A stretch of DNA of 64,000 bases from Sorangium cellulosum So ce56. GTDB taxonomy: Bacteria; Myxococcota_A; Polyangia; Polyangiales; Polyangiaceae. Below, in pieces: positions 8,998 through 22,235 of the stretch. The notes beneath the pieces are model-generated. The model did no database searches. It saw nothing but the letters and a program-made list of their open reading frames with translations, and was not told the origin of the DNA. The translations under genes were made by a program, and so were the position numbers. The stretch is taken from the NCBI RefSeq assembly GCF_000067165.1, contig NC_010162.1:3740501-3804500 (forward strand), given 5' to 3'. The stretch's first letter is position 1, and each line of letters starts with the position of its first letter.

Positions 8998-9382
8998 CAC
9001 CGCCGGGGGGCGAAGCGGACCGGATCCGTTGGAAGGGGGCGTCGCCAGGGGGGTAGCGGCGGATCGGATCCGTTGGAAGGGGGCGTCGCCAGGGGGGGCG
9101 GCGGACCGGATCCGTTAGAAGGGGGCGTCGCCAGGGCGGTCGCAACGGATCGAGTCCGGCTAGGAGGGGCGTCGCCAGGGGGGTCGCAACGGATCGAGTC
9201 CGGCTGGGAGGGGCGTCGCCAGGGGGGGTCGCAACGGATCGAGTCCGGCTGGGAGGGGCGTCGCCAGGGGGGTCGCAACGGATCGAGTCCGGCTGGGAGG
9301 GGCGTCGCCAGGGGGTCACAACGGATCGAGTCCGGCTGGGAGGGGCGTCGCCAGGGGGTCACAATGGGTTCGGACCGTTGAG
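8998..9382. repeat. Tandem repeat array, ~44-bp units, about nine copies
   Basis: Units of 42-45 bp begin at 9036, 9080, 9122, 9167, 9211, 9256, 9300 and 9343, with a partial unit before 9036. All share GGGGCGTCGCCAGGGG. The first units continue with GGATCCGTTGGAAG, the later ones with GGATCGAGTCCGGCTGGGAG, so there are two sub-families with the newer copies nearly identical. There are no unique spacers between copies, so this is a minisatellite and not a CRISPR. It directly abuts the TetR remnant. Confidence 0.9.
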
Positions 9383-9554
9383 GGGGCCGCCGGGGCCGCG
9401 ACGCGCGCTGACTGTCCGCGCCCTGGGCCCACGTCGCCGAAGGTCCTCCTTGATTCCCCATCCACGGCAGCAGCGGTAGGCCCCCGCGGCATAGGTGTTA
9501 ACCATGCGCGCTTGGGGCCCTGAGCGCGACCGAACGACCTCCGCCCCCGCCGCG

Positions 9555-10837
9555 CTACACCGATCTCCCCGGCCCCACCGGCGGCGGGATCGACCACTCC
9601 GCGCTGTCCGACAACCTGGGCTCCGCCTCCTCCGCCGCGCTCCCGAAGAAATCCGCGACGTCGTGCCGCCTCGCCTCCGCGTCCGCGCGCCCCAGCTCGA
9701 TGAGCTTCCGCGTGAACGAGCCGTCGAACAGGAGGTAGCTCGCGAGATCCGCGTCGTTCTCCGCGCCGACGTCCACCAGCGAGAGCAGCCTCCGCATCAT
9801 CGCCGGCCCCCCTTGCAGCTTGCCCGCCCTCACGTGCTCCGCCGCCAGGCGCCCGAGATCCGCGCTCGGACGCACCACCAGCGTCTCCACCCGCCGGTAC
9901 GGCAGCGCCCCGCGCAGCGCCGCGGCCCCGTTGATCGATTGCAGGAAATCCGGGCCGAACGCCTGCTCCCCGTCCTCGATCATGTGGTTCACCCGCGTCA
10001 GCACCTCGAAATCGGTCTGGATGTGGTCGAGCAGGAACGCGTTCAGCACCTTGCCGAGCACGAGCGCCATCCCCGGCGGCTTGCCGCTGTCCCCCGCGTC
10101 GATGCTCCGCACCTCGCGCGACAGCCCGATCGCCAGGACGTGCGTCGCCCCCAGCCGCAGCGCCGGCGCGATCGGCGTGTTCTGCCGCACGCCCCCGTCC
10201 ATGAACAGATCGCGGCCGATCCGCACCGGCGGGAACAGGATCGGGATCGCCGCGGACGCGAGCGCGTGCTGCGGGCCGATCAGCGCCCCCCGGATGATCG
10301 TCCGCGGCGGCGCCGTCGTCGGCAGCGCCCCGTCCGGGCCCGTCTGCATGAAGATCACCGTGCGGCCCGTCCCGATCTCCGTCGCCGACACGCTCACCGC
10401 CGAGAGGTAGCCGTGGCGCAGCGTCCGCGCGATCGCGCGCCACGGGATCTCCCGCTCGACGAGCCGCTGCATCGGCGAGACGTCGAACAGGCCCACCCCC
10501 TCCGACCCGCCCCCGAACAGGAGCTTCGGCATCGAGATCGCCTGCCGGACCCCGAAGCCGAGCACCGTCTCCAGCTTCAGCTGCGTCCACAGGTTGACGA
10601 GGCGCCGCACCCCCAGCGTCGGATCGTCGAGGTGCGCCGCGAGGTAACACGCGTTCACCGCGCCCACCGACGTCCCGCACAGGATGTCGATGCGCGGCGG
10701 CGCCCCGCGGAGGCGGGCGAACGCGTCGAGGACGTACGACAGCACGCCGACCTCGTACGCGCCCCGCGCGCCTCCGCCCGAGAGGATCACCGCCACCTTG
10801 CGCCGCGGCTTCGCCCCGGTCCTCGCGCCCGTTCCCG

Positions 10838-10841
<4 letters not shown>
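9555..10841 (-). CDS. Patatin-like phospholipase
   Basis: The 428-residue protein has all patatin hallmarks: the oxyanion motif GGGARG near residue 22, nucleophile Ser in GTSVG near residue 58, and the catalytic Asp in DGG near residue 215. These proteins are serine lipases/acyl hydrolases acting on membrane phospholipids. There is no signal peptide, so it is cytoplasmic or membrane-associated. Its ATG overlaps the kinase stop codon (ATGA at 10838-10841), so it is translationally coupled to the kinase/AAA/TPR gene and may be its effector. Confidence 0.9.
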
Positions 10842-15322
<4,481 letters not shown>

Positions 15323-15597
15323 GCAGCGAAGCGGCGCGCGGGCGCCCTGGCTGGGAGGCGCCGAGCGCGGTGAATCGGGTGACGGTGATGAACGAGGTCC
15401 GCGCTCGGTTCCCCCGATCCATGGGAGGACTACGGGTTGACCCGCATGGTAGCGTCCCGCCCGGGTCTCCGGGGAGACAACCAGGGTGGAAAGGCGAATC
15501 TTTCTGGGTGGCTCGGGGCTCCCCGCCGGGGGTGAGCCTGCCCGCGCGCCGCATATCCGCGATGGCGGCGCCGCCAGACCCCGGCCCTGACGTCGCG

Positions 15598-15614
15598 CTT
15601 GCATCGCTTGCAAG
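15598..15614. promoter_or_regulatory. Inverted repeat CTTGCA-N5-TGCAAG
   Basis: Perfect 6-bp arms with a 5-bp spacer, about 207 bp before the flavoprotein start. The size fits a dimeric regulator site. No regulator gene is adjacent, so this is only a candidate. Confidence 0.25.
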
Positions 15615-15659
15615 GCGCCCTCCCACGGCGCCCGACATCCGGCCGGTGCTGCGCCAGCA

Positions 15660-15675
15660 GCAACAAAGCTGTTGC
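15660..15675. promoter_or_regulatory. Inverted repeat GCAACA-N4-TGTTGC
   Basis: Perfect 6-bp arms with a 4-bp loop, about 145 bp before the flavoprotein start. It could be an operator or a small hairpin. Confidence 0.25.
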
Positions 15676-15820
15676 CGGAGCACAGGCCATCTGTTAAAAC
15701 GGATGCTGCGTCTGTGATGAGAGACGCCGGGCGTCCGACCCCGGCCGCTGGCCGTTGGCCATTGGGCCGAGAGGCGGTGGGGTCGTCGTGTGCGCGCGCC
15801 CGAAACCTTGAGGGCTTGTA

Positions 15821-17554
15821 ATGGACATTCGCGTGACAGAGGCGGACGTCGTCGTCGTGGGCGGCGGCAGCGCAGGCTCCACTGCAGCGGTGGAGGCGCA
15901 ACAGCGGTTGCCCCGGGGGAGGGTCGTCCTCCTCGAGAAGGCGCATATCAAGCGGAGCGGCGCCATCGCGATAGGCATGGATGGGCTGAACAACGCCATC
16001 ATCCCAGGGCACGCGACGCCGGAGCAGTACGTGAAGGAGATCACGGTGGCCAACGACGGCATCGTGAACCAGCGCGCCGTCTATGAATATGCGCGCAACA
16101 GCTTCGCGATGATCCAGGAGCTCGATTCCTGGGGCGTGAAGTTCCAGAAGACGCGATCGGGCGATTTCGACGTCAAGAAGGTCCACCACAACGGGAGCTA
16201 CGTCCTCCCGATGCCCGAGGGCTACGATCTCAAGAAGATCCTGACGCGCATGGTCAAGCGCGCCGGCGTGAAGGTCGTCAACCGCGTGATGGCGACGCGG
16301 ATCCTCGTGACCGACGGGCGCGTCGCCGGGGTGATCGGCTTCGACACCCGGGAAGGACATATCGAGATCATCAAGGCGAGGGCGGTCATCCTGTGCTGCG
16401 GCGCCTCGGGGCGGCTCGGGCTGCCGGCGTCGGGCTACCTCCACGGGACGTACGAGAACCCGTCGAACGCGGGAGACGGCTACTCGATGGCGTACCACGC
16501 GGGCGCCGAGCTCTCGGGCATCGAGTGCTTCCAGGTGAACCCGCTCATCAAGGACTACAACGGTCCGGCGTGCGCGTACGTGACAGGCCCGCTCGGCGGG
16601 CACACGGTCAACGCCCGGGGGCACCGCTTCATCGAGAGCGATTACTGGAGCGGGCAGATGATGCTCGAGTTCTACCGAGAGCTCCACTCCGCGAACGGCC
16701 CCGTGTACCTGAAGCTCACCCACCTCGCCCCGGAGACGATCACCGAGGTCGAGCGGGTCCTGCACCAGACGGAGCGCCCGAGCCGCGGGCGCTTCCACGA
16801 GGGGAGGGGGCACAGCTACGCGAGCGATCTCGTCGAGATGCACATCTCCGAGATCGGCCTGTGCAGCGGGCACAGCGCGTCGGGGGTCTGGGTCAACGAG
16901 AAGGGCGAGACCACGGTGCCCGGGCTCTACGCCGCCGGCGACATGGCGTGCGTGCCGCACAACTACCTGCTCGGCGCGCTCACCTACGGGAAGATCTGCG
17001 CCCAGAGCGCGCTCGATTACCTCGAGCGCGCGCCCGCGGTCGAGCCGCTCGCCGCCGCGGTCGACGCCGAGCGGGAGCGCATCCTCGCCCCCCTCTCGCG
17101 GCGGAGCGGGGTGGCGCCGCACCAGTACGAATACAAGGTGCGGCGCCTGGTGAACGATTATCTCCAGCCGCCCAAGACGGGGAACAAGATGACGCTCGGG
17201 CTCGAGTACTTCCTGCGGGCGAAGGAGGAGCTCGAGGAGGTCACCGCGGAGAGCCCCCACGAGCTCATGCGGGTGATGGAGTGCCATTTCATCCGCGACT
17301 GCGCGGAGATGGCGGCGCGCGCGTCGCTGTACCGGACCGAGAGCCGCTGGGGACTCTACCACTACCGGCTCGATTACCCCGAGATGGACGACCGCAGCTG
17401 GTTCACGCACGTGAACCTGAAGAAGGACGAGCGCGGCGAGATGGTCGCCTTCAAGAGGCCGGTGGAGCCTTATCTCTTCCCGATCAACGACGGAGAGCGC
17501 GCGGCCTACCACCGGCTGCGCATCCCGGCCGAGGAGCAGCGCGCGTCGGCCTGA
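15821..17554 (+). CDS. AprA-like FAD-dependent reductase (fumarate reductase/APS reductase alpha family)
   Basis: 577 residues; GAGGG lies six bases before the ATG. The N-terminus has a dinucleotide-binding fold (VVVVGGGSAG, residues 9-18) and later FAD contacts (GLYAAGDMACVPHN near residue 370). The overall order matches the flavoprotein subunit of adenylylsulfate reductase and fumarate reductase. The gene is followed by a two-cluster ferredoxin, as aprA is followed by aprB, but downstream genes are an ABC importer and not sat or qmo genes. I infer a soluble flavin enzyme that reduces or oxidises a small imported compound. Whether the AprA substrate residues (the Arg/His pair that holds APS) are present needs an alignment. 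The family is known from many heterotrophs without an assigned reaction. Confidence 0.8.
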   Translation: MDIRVTEADVVVVGGGSAGSTAAVEAQQRLPRGRVVLLEKAHIKRSGAIAIGMDGLNNAIIPGHATPEQYVKEITVANDGIVNQRAVYEYARNSFAMIQELDSWGVKFQKTRSGDFDVKKVHHNGSYVLPMPEGYDLKKILTRMVKRAGVKVVNRVMATRILVTDGRVAGVIGFDTREGHIEIIKARAVILCCGASGRLGLPASGYLHGTYENPSNAGDGYSMAYHAGAELSGIECFQVNPLIKDYNGPACAYVTGPLGGHTVNARGHRFIESDYWSGQMMLEFYRELHSANGPVYLKLTHLAPETITEVERVLHQTERPSRGRFHEGRGHSYASDLVEMHISEIGLCSGHSASGVWVNEKGETTVPGLYAAGDMACVPHNYLLGALTYGKICAQSALDYLERAPAVEPLAAAVDAERERILAPLSRRSGVAPHQYEYKVRRLVNDYLQPPKTGNKMTLGLEYFLRAKEELEEVTAESPHELMRVMECHFIRDCAEMAARASLYRTESRWGLYHYRLDYPEMDDRSWFTHVNLKKDERGEMVAFKRPVEPYLFPINDGERAAYHRLRIPAEEQRASA

Positions 17555-17594
17555 CGAGCGAGCGAGAACGCGAGAACACGAGGTCAATCAAGCG

Positions 17595-17879
17595 ATGGGT
17601 CACCTGCTCAACCGCGAATCCGTCAAGGCGCAGAGCGCCAGGTCCGTGGGCCACGCCGAGGCCGCCGTGCGGCTCGATCTGCCCGTCGTCATCGACGAGG
17701 CGTCGTGCATCAAGGGCTGCCGCATCTGCATCGACTCGTGCCCGGTCGATTGCCTCGCGATCGATCCCGAGACGAAGAAGGCCCGCATGGCCTACGACGA
17801 GTGCTGGTATTGCCTCGCGTGCGAGATCGATTGCCCCAAAGAGGCCATCACCGTGAAGATCCCCTTTCTCATCCGATAA
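17595..17879 (+). CDS. 2[4Fe-4S] ferredoxin, AprB-like partner
   Basis: 94 residues with eight cysteines in two sets: CIKGCRICIDSCP near residue 38 (CxxxCxxCxxxCP) and CWYCLACEIDCP near residue 73 (CxxCxxCxxxCP). The extra residue in the first set is a feature shared with AprB-type ferredoxins. It has no C-terminal tail like true AprB, which is longer and wraps around AprA. The gap to the flavoprotein is 40 nt, so the two are very likely subunits of one enzyme, the ferredoxin feeding electrons to FAD. Confidence 0.88.
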   Translation: MGHLLNRESVKAQSARSVGHAEAAVRLDLPVVIDEASCIKGCRICIDSCPVDCLAIDPETKKARMAYDECWYCLACEIDCPKEAITVKIPFLIR

Positions 17880-17900
17880 CGACCCCACGGCGGAGACGAC

Positions 17901-18896
17901 ATGACACAGCCTTCGCTCGCGCGGGATCTCGAGGGTATCCTCGGGGATCCCGACCCCGGCGCGCGCCAGCTGGCGCTGACGCAGATAGAGGATCTCTCGG
18001 ATCCGGAGATCATCCACCCCCTGATCGCGGCCGTCCGCGACGAGGATCCGACGGTGCGGGCGCTCGCGCTCGGGCACCTCGAGGATCTCGGCGACGCCCG
18101 CGCGGTGCCCGCCGTCGTCGGGGCGCTCGACGACGAGGACGCCCGCGTGCGGGAGGCGGCCGCCACGGCGCTCCGCGAGATCCGCGGGGCAGACGCCGCC
18201 ACGCACCTCATCGACGCGCTGGGGCACGCGAGCCCGTTCGTCCGCACCTCGGTGATCGTGGCGCTCCGCGAGATCCGCGACCCGCGGGCGCTCGCGCCCC
18301 TCGAAGGCGCGCTCGGCGACCCGGATCCCGAGGTGCGGCGCGAGGCGGTCCTCTCCCTGGCCTACCTGCGGCGGCCCGAGTCCGCGCCGGCGCTCCGCCC
18401 GAGCCTGCGCGATCCCGACGCGCGGGTGCGGCAGGTGGCGATCGGCGCGCTCGAGTCGCTCGGCGCGCGGGGTAATACCGCGCTCGTCCAGGACCTCGTG
18501 GGGCTGCTCTCCGATCCGGACTGGCGGGTGCGGGTCGAGGCCGCCATCGTGCTCGGCCGCTCGGCGCACGGCCTCGCGGCGCCGTACCTCCGGAGCGCGC
18601 TCGACGACGGCGCCTGGCAGGTCCGGAAGGAGGCGGCGCTCGCGCTCGGGCGGCTCCGGGCCGCCTCGGCCACGGAGGACCTCGTCGGGCTGCTCGGGAG
18701 CGACCTCGCGGATCTGCGCAAGGCGGCCGCGCAGGCGCTCGGCGAGATCGAGGCGGCGGCCGCGGAGGCGCCGCTCCGCCGGCTGCTCGGCGACGCCGAC
18801 GTCGAGGTGCGGAAGGCGGCCGGCCGCGCGCTCGAGGCCATCCGGACGGGGATCGGACGAGGCGACGAACGACATGAGACCTTTGCGAGGGATTGA
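17901..18896 (+). CDS. HEAT-repeat (PBS lyase-type) protein
   Basis: 331 residues built of about ten ~31-residue alpha-hairpin repeats with the typical core D(P)xxxVRxxAxxALxxI. It contains no catalytic motif, signal peptide or membrane helix. It lies 21 nt after the ferredoxin and four bases before the binding-protein start, so it is an integral part of the operon. HEAT proteins are scaffolds; here it may assemble the flavoprotein-ferredoxin pair or help insert its clusters. That role is inference. Confidence 0.85.
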   Translation: MTQPSLARDLEGILGDPDPGARQLALTQIEDLSDPEIIHPLIAAVRDEDPTVRALALGHLEDLGDARAVPAVVGALDDEDARVREAAATALREIRGADAATHLIDALGHASPFVRTSVIVALREIRDPRALAPLEGALGDPDPEVRREAVLSLAYLRRPESAPALRPSLRDPDARVRQVAIGALESLGARGNTALVQDLVGLLSDPDWRVRVEAAIVLGRSAHGLAAPYLRSALDDGAWQVRKEAALALGRLRAASATEDLVGLLGSDLADLRKAAAQALGEIEAAAAEAPLRRLLGDADVEVRKAAGRALEAIRTGIGRGDERHETFARD

Positions 18897-18900
18897 ACCG

Positions 18901-20340
18901 ATGACCAGGGCACTTCGCGCGCTCGTCTTCCTCACGTTGCTCGCTGCGGTCGTCGCCGGGCTGTCGTGCAAGCCCGAGGCGAAGCAGACGATCCGGATCG
19001 CGATCGGGACGCAGGACACGACCATCAATTGCGCCACCGGCGGGCTGCTCATCCGGGAGCTCAAGCTGCTCGAGAAGCACCTGCCGAAAGACGGCAAGTA
19101 CAAGGACGTCACCTACGAGATCGAGTGGAAAGACTTCACCTCGGGGCCGCCGCTGACGACCGAGATGGTGGCCGAGAAGCTCGATATCGGCGCGATGGCC
19201 GACTTCCCCGGCGTGCTGAACGGCGTGGCGTTCCAGAAGCAGGGGAGCCGCAGCCGCTTCATCGCCACGCTCTCCGGCAGCGCGCTGGGGAGCGGCAACG
19301 GGATCGTCGTGCCGAGCGACTCCCCGGCCCAGGGCCTGAAGGACCTCAAGGGCAAGCAGATCTCGGTGCCGTTCGGGTCGTCGGCCCACGGCATGCTGCT
19401 CCGGGCGATCCGCGATCTCGGCTGGGATCCGGACAAGGACGTGACGCTCGTCTCGCAGTCGCCGGAGGTGGGCGGCTCGTCGCTCAAGGCGAACAAGATC
19501 GACGCGCACGCGGATTTCGTCCCGTTCGCGGAGCTGTTCCCCTTCCGCGGCTTCGCCCGGAAGATCTACGACGGCTCCGGCGTGAAGGTGCCGACGGCGC
19601 ACGGCGTGCTGGTGCGCGAGGCGTACGCGGAGAAATACCCGGAGATCGTCGTGGCCTTCCTCAAGGCGGCGCTCGAGGCCGACCGCCTGTTCGCGGAGGA
19701 GCCCGAGAAGTACAGCGAGCTCATCGAGAAGGTGACCGGGGTGGACGCCGAGGTCGCCTACATGTTCCACGGCCCGCTCGGCATCCAGACGCGGGACTTC
19801 ACGATCAAGCCCGAGGTCCGCCGCGCGCTCCAGGTGGCGGTCGACACGCTCACGCTGCTGAAGCGCACGGACACGACCCTCGATGTCGGCACCTTCGTGG
19901 ACGACCGGTACATCCGGCGCGCGGCGGCGGAGCTCGGGCTCGACTACGAGGCGCGGCTCGCGAGCTACGCGAAGCTCCCGCTGTCCGGGAAGGACGCGCT
20001 GTCCGGGGAGCCGATCGCCGAACCGACGCTCGTCGCGCAGATCTGGGTCGCGGGCGAGCCGAAGGTGCGCGCGTACGCCAGCCCGGGCACGGCGCTCGCC
20101 GCGCTCGGGCAGCTGACGATCGAGGGCAAGGAGATCCGCGCGGTGTTCGTGCACGATCGCGCGAGCGGGGTGAAGCTCCTCGCCGATCGCGCGTGGTACG
20201 CGAGGCGCCCGGACGGCGGCCTGTCGGCGTTCCTGGCGAAGGAGGACGCGGAGCGGTGGGCCGCGGAGAACGGCGCGGTGGTCGTCGACTTCGCGACCCT
20301 GCGGGCCGAGCGCGCGAAGCTCACGGCGGCGGCGCCATGA
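18901..20340 (+). CDS. Taurine/sulfonate-type ABC substrate-binding protein with NosL-like C-terminal domain
   Basis: Start at 18901 is preferred over 18874 because GCGAGGGA lies at proper distance and the product begins with a signal sequence (ALRALVFLTLLAAVVAGLSC). The Cys suggests a lipoprotein, though the lipobox (GLSC) is imperfect. Residues ~30-345 match periplasmic binding proteins for aliphatic sulfonates, nitrate or thiamine-pyrimidine (NMT1/SsuA type). Residues ~361-479 resemble NosL, the copper chaperone of nitrous oxide reductase (SGEPIAEPTLVAQIWV, then AVFVHD and ending AERWAAENGAVVVDF), but the Cys/Met copper ligands are missing. The stop overlaps the permease start (ATGA). Confidence 0.78.
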   Translation: MTRALRALVFLTLLAAVVAGLSCKPEAKQTIRIAIGTQDTTINCATGGLLIRELKLLEKHLPKDGKYKDVTYEIEWKDFTSGPPLTTEMVAEKLDIGAMADFPGVLNGVAFQKQGSRSRFIATLSGSALGSGNGIVVPSDSPAQGLKDLKGKQISVPFGSSAHGMLLRAIRDLGWDPDKDVTLVSQSPEVGGSSLKANKIDAHADFVPFAELFPFRGFARKIYDGSGVKVPTAHGVLVREAYAEKYPEIVVAFLKAALEADRLFAEEPEKYSELIEKVTGVDAEVAYMFHGPLGIQTRDFTIKPEVRRALQVAVDTLTLLKRTDTTLDVGTFVDDRYIRRAAAELGLDYEARLASYAKLPLSGKDALSGEPIAEPTLVAQIWVAGEPKVRAYASPGTALAALGQLTIEGKEIRAVFVHDRASGVKLLADRAWYARRPDGGLSAFLAKEDAERWAAENGAVVVDFATLRAERAKLTAAAP

Positions 20341-21260
20341 CGATGATCTCCGAGCGCAGCGCGCCGGCCGGGGCGGAGCTCGCCGGGGGCGCGGCCTTCG
20401 CGCCCGCCCCGGCGAGCGCGGCCCGGCGGGGCGTGCCGTCCCCTGCGCCGGGCCGCGCGCCCGGCGAGGGGCGCCCGCGGCGCGACCTCCGCCGCGCCTT
20501 CCTGCGCGCCCTGTCCGTGGCGGCGTGCGTCGGCCTCTGGCAGTGGGCGTCGATGACCCGCGCGGATCTCGGCGTCGTCACGTTCCTCAACGTGCCTGCG
20601 CCGACCGACGTCCTCGCCGCGGCGCGGGAGCTCTTCGCCTCGCAGAAGCTCTGGCAGCACCTCGGGAACAGCGTGTTCCGCGTCCTCGCGGGGTTCGCCG
20701 CCGCGGGCGCCACGGGGGTCGTGCTCGGGCTCCTCATCGGCAGGTCGCGGCTCGCCGAGGACACCCTGCTGCCGCCGCTCGAGATCCTGCGCCCCATCCC
20801 CGGCGTCGCCTGGCTCCCGCTCGCGATCCTGATGTTCCCGTCGGCCGAGCTGAGCATGATCTTCATCACGTACATGGGCGCGCTGTTCCCGATCCTGATC
20901 GCGACGATCCACGGCGTGGGCGCCCTCGATCCGCGGCTCATCGCGAGCTCCCGCAGCCTGGGCGCGCGCCCGCTCCGCCTGTTCCTCGAGGTGGTCCTGC
21001 CGGGCGCGCTGCCGAGCATCGTCACGGGGATGAGCATCGGCATGGGGACGTCCTGGTTCTGCCTCGTGACCGCCGAGATGATCGGGGGGCAGTACGGCAT
21101 CGGCTACTTCACCTGGGAGTCGTACAACTTGCAGCGTTATCCGGACATCGTCCTCGGCATGCTGCTCATCGGCCTGCTCGGGATGCTCAGCAGCGCGCTC
21201 GTCCTGCGGGTCGGCGCGTGGCTCACCCCGTGGCAGGAGCCCCAGGAGAAGGGCCGATGA
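20337..21260 (+). CDS. ABC transporter permease, SsuC/TauC type
   Basis: 307 residues. A disordered ~50-residue N-terminus precedes about six membrane helices. The cytoplasmic EAA loop is readable near residues 195-215 (SSRSLGARPLRLFLEVVLPGALP). Start ATG overlaps the preceding stop and its own stop overlaps the next start (ATGA at both ends), so translation of the three transporter genes is coupled. It forms the inner-membrane channel for the substrate bound by the preceding protein. Confidence 0.9.
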   Translation: MTMISERSAPAGAELAGGAAFAPAPASAARRGVPSPAPGRAPGEGRPRRDLRRAFLRALSVAACVGLWQWASMTRADLGVVTFLNVPAPTDVLAAARELFASQKLWQHLGNSVFRVLAGFAAAGATGVVLGLLIGRSRLAEDTLLPPLEILRPIPGVAWLPLAILMFPSAELSMIFITYMGALFPILIATIHGVGALDPRLIASSRSLGARPLRLFLEVVLPGALPSIVTGMSIGMGTSWFCLVTAEMIGGQYGIGYFTWESYNLQRYPDIVLGMLLIGLLGMLSSALVLRVGAWLTPWQEPQEKGR

Positions 21261-22105
21261 CGCTCGACGCGAACCGCGCGGCGGCGCGCCGGGAGAGCCC
21301 GGGGGGCGCCGTGGAGATCCGCGGCCTGTCCGTGGCCCTCGGGACGGGCGCCCGCCGCGTCGAGGCGGTGCGGGATCTCGACCTCCGCGTCGAGGGCGGC
21401 GAGCTCGTGAGCCTCCTCGGCCCGTCCGGGTGCGGGAAGTCGACGATCCTGAACGCCGTCGCCGGGTACGTGGCGCCGGAGCGCGGCAGCATCGTCGTCG
21501 GCGGCGAGCGGGTCGAGGGGCCGGGGCCGTCGCGCGGCATGGTCTTCCAGCAGAGCTCCCTGCTCCCCTGGAAGACGGTGCTGAACAACGTCGGCTTCGG
21601 CCTCAAGATGCGCGGCGTCCCCGAGCGCGAGCGCAGGGAGGCGTCCCGGCGCCTGCTCTCGCTGGTCGGGCTGTCGGGGTTCGAGGACGCGTATCCGGCG
21701 CAGCTCTCCGGCGGCATGCGGCAGCGCGTGGAGATCGCGCGCGTGCTGATCACGGAGCCGCGCGTCGTGCTGATGGACGAGCCGTTCAGCGCGCTGGACG
21801 CCCAGACCAGGCTCTCGATGCAGGAGCTCTTGCTCGACGTCTTCCGCCAGGTCCGCACGACGGTGCTGTTCGTCACGCACGACATCGACGAGGCCATCTT
21901 CCTGTCCGACCGGATCGCCCTGATGACCCGCCGCCCCTGCCGCGTCGGCGCGGAGATCGCGGTGCCGTTCGGGCGGCCGAGGACGGCGGCGATCGTGGGC
22001 TCCGGCGAGTTCGCGGCGATCAAGCGGCGGTGCCTCGAGGCCCTCCGCGACGAGCGCGCGGCCGCCGCGCACCGCCACGACCTGGAGGCCCAGACCAGCG
22101 CGTGA
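21257..22105 (+). CDS. ABC transporter ATP-binding protein, SsuB/TauB type
   Basis: 282 residues with Walker A GPSGCGKST near residue 55, Q-loop FQQSSLLPW, signature LSGGMRQR, Walker B VVLMDEPFSALD and switch His in VTHDIDEA. It drives the importer formed with the permease upstream. The start overlaps the permease stop. The closest families transport sulfonates, taurine or nitrate; the real substrate is unknown. Confidence 0.92.
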   Translation: MTLDANRAAARRESPGGAVEIRGLSVALGTGARRVEAVRDLDLRVEGGELVSLLGPSGCGKSTILNAVAGYVAPERGSIVVGGERVEGPGPSRGMVFQQSSLLPWKTVLNNVGFGLKMRGVPERERREASRRLLSLVGLSGFEDAYPAQLSGGMRQRVEIARVLITEPRVVLMDEPFSALDAQTRLSMQELLLDVFRQVRTTVLFVTHDIDEAIFLSDRIALMTRRPCRVGAEIAVPFGRPRTAAIVGSGEFAAIKRRCLEALRDERAAAAHRHDLEAQTSA

Positions 22106-22235
22106 GGCGCGGGCCGGCGCGCCGTGCCCGGGCCGCGGGGCCCCGGCGCCCCGGGTCCGGCGGCGCCGGCCCTCGCGTACGCGCTTGATGTCCCGGGCGT
22201 TCCTCCTTACTACCGAGCCGAGAGGAGTGATCCCG

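Larger units (their letters stand above)
15323..15820. other. Divergent intergenic region between the kinase and flavoprotein operons
   Basis: This 498-nt region carries the control sequences of two divergent operons. It holds two short inverted repeats (15598-15614 and 15660-15675) and an AT-richer patch at 15690-15725. I see no clear -35/-10 pair and no small gene. Confidence 0.5.

Noticed and set aside
9036..9319. Repeat-encoded protein on the minus strand (recurring DPPGDAPPSRTRS)
   Set aside because: It only translates the minisatellite, has no start or RBS worth trusting, and changes frame with each unit length.
8998..9382. CRISPR array
   Set aside because: The copies are directly joined with no unique spacers, vary in length and lack cas genes nearby.
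15323..17587. Minus-strand frame joining the kinase frame with the region opposite the flavoprotein
   Set aside because: Only the part from 15322 on has kinase motifs; the rest is antisense to a clear flavoprotein gene.
18208..20154. Minus-strand 648-codon frame opposite the binding protein
   Set aside because: Shadow frame with no domain and no RBS.
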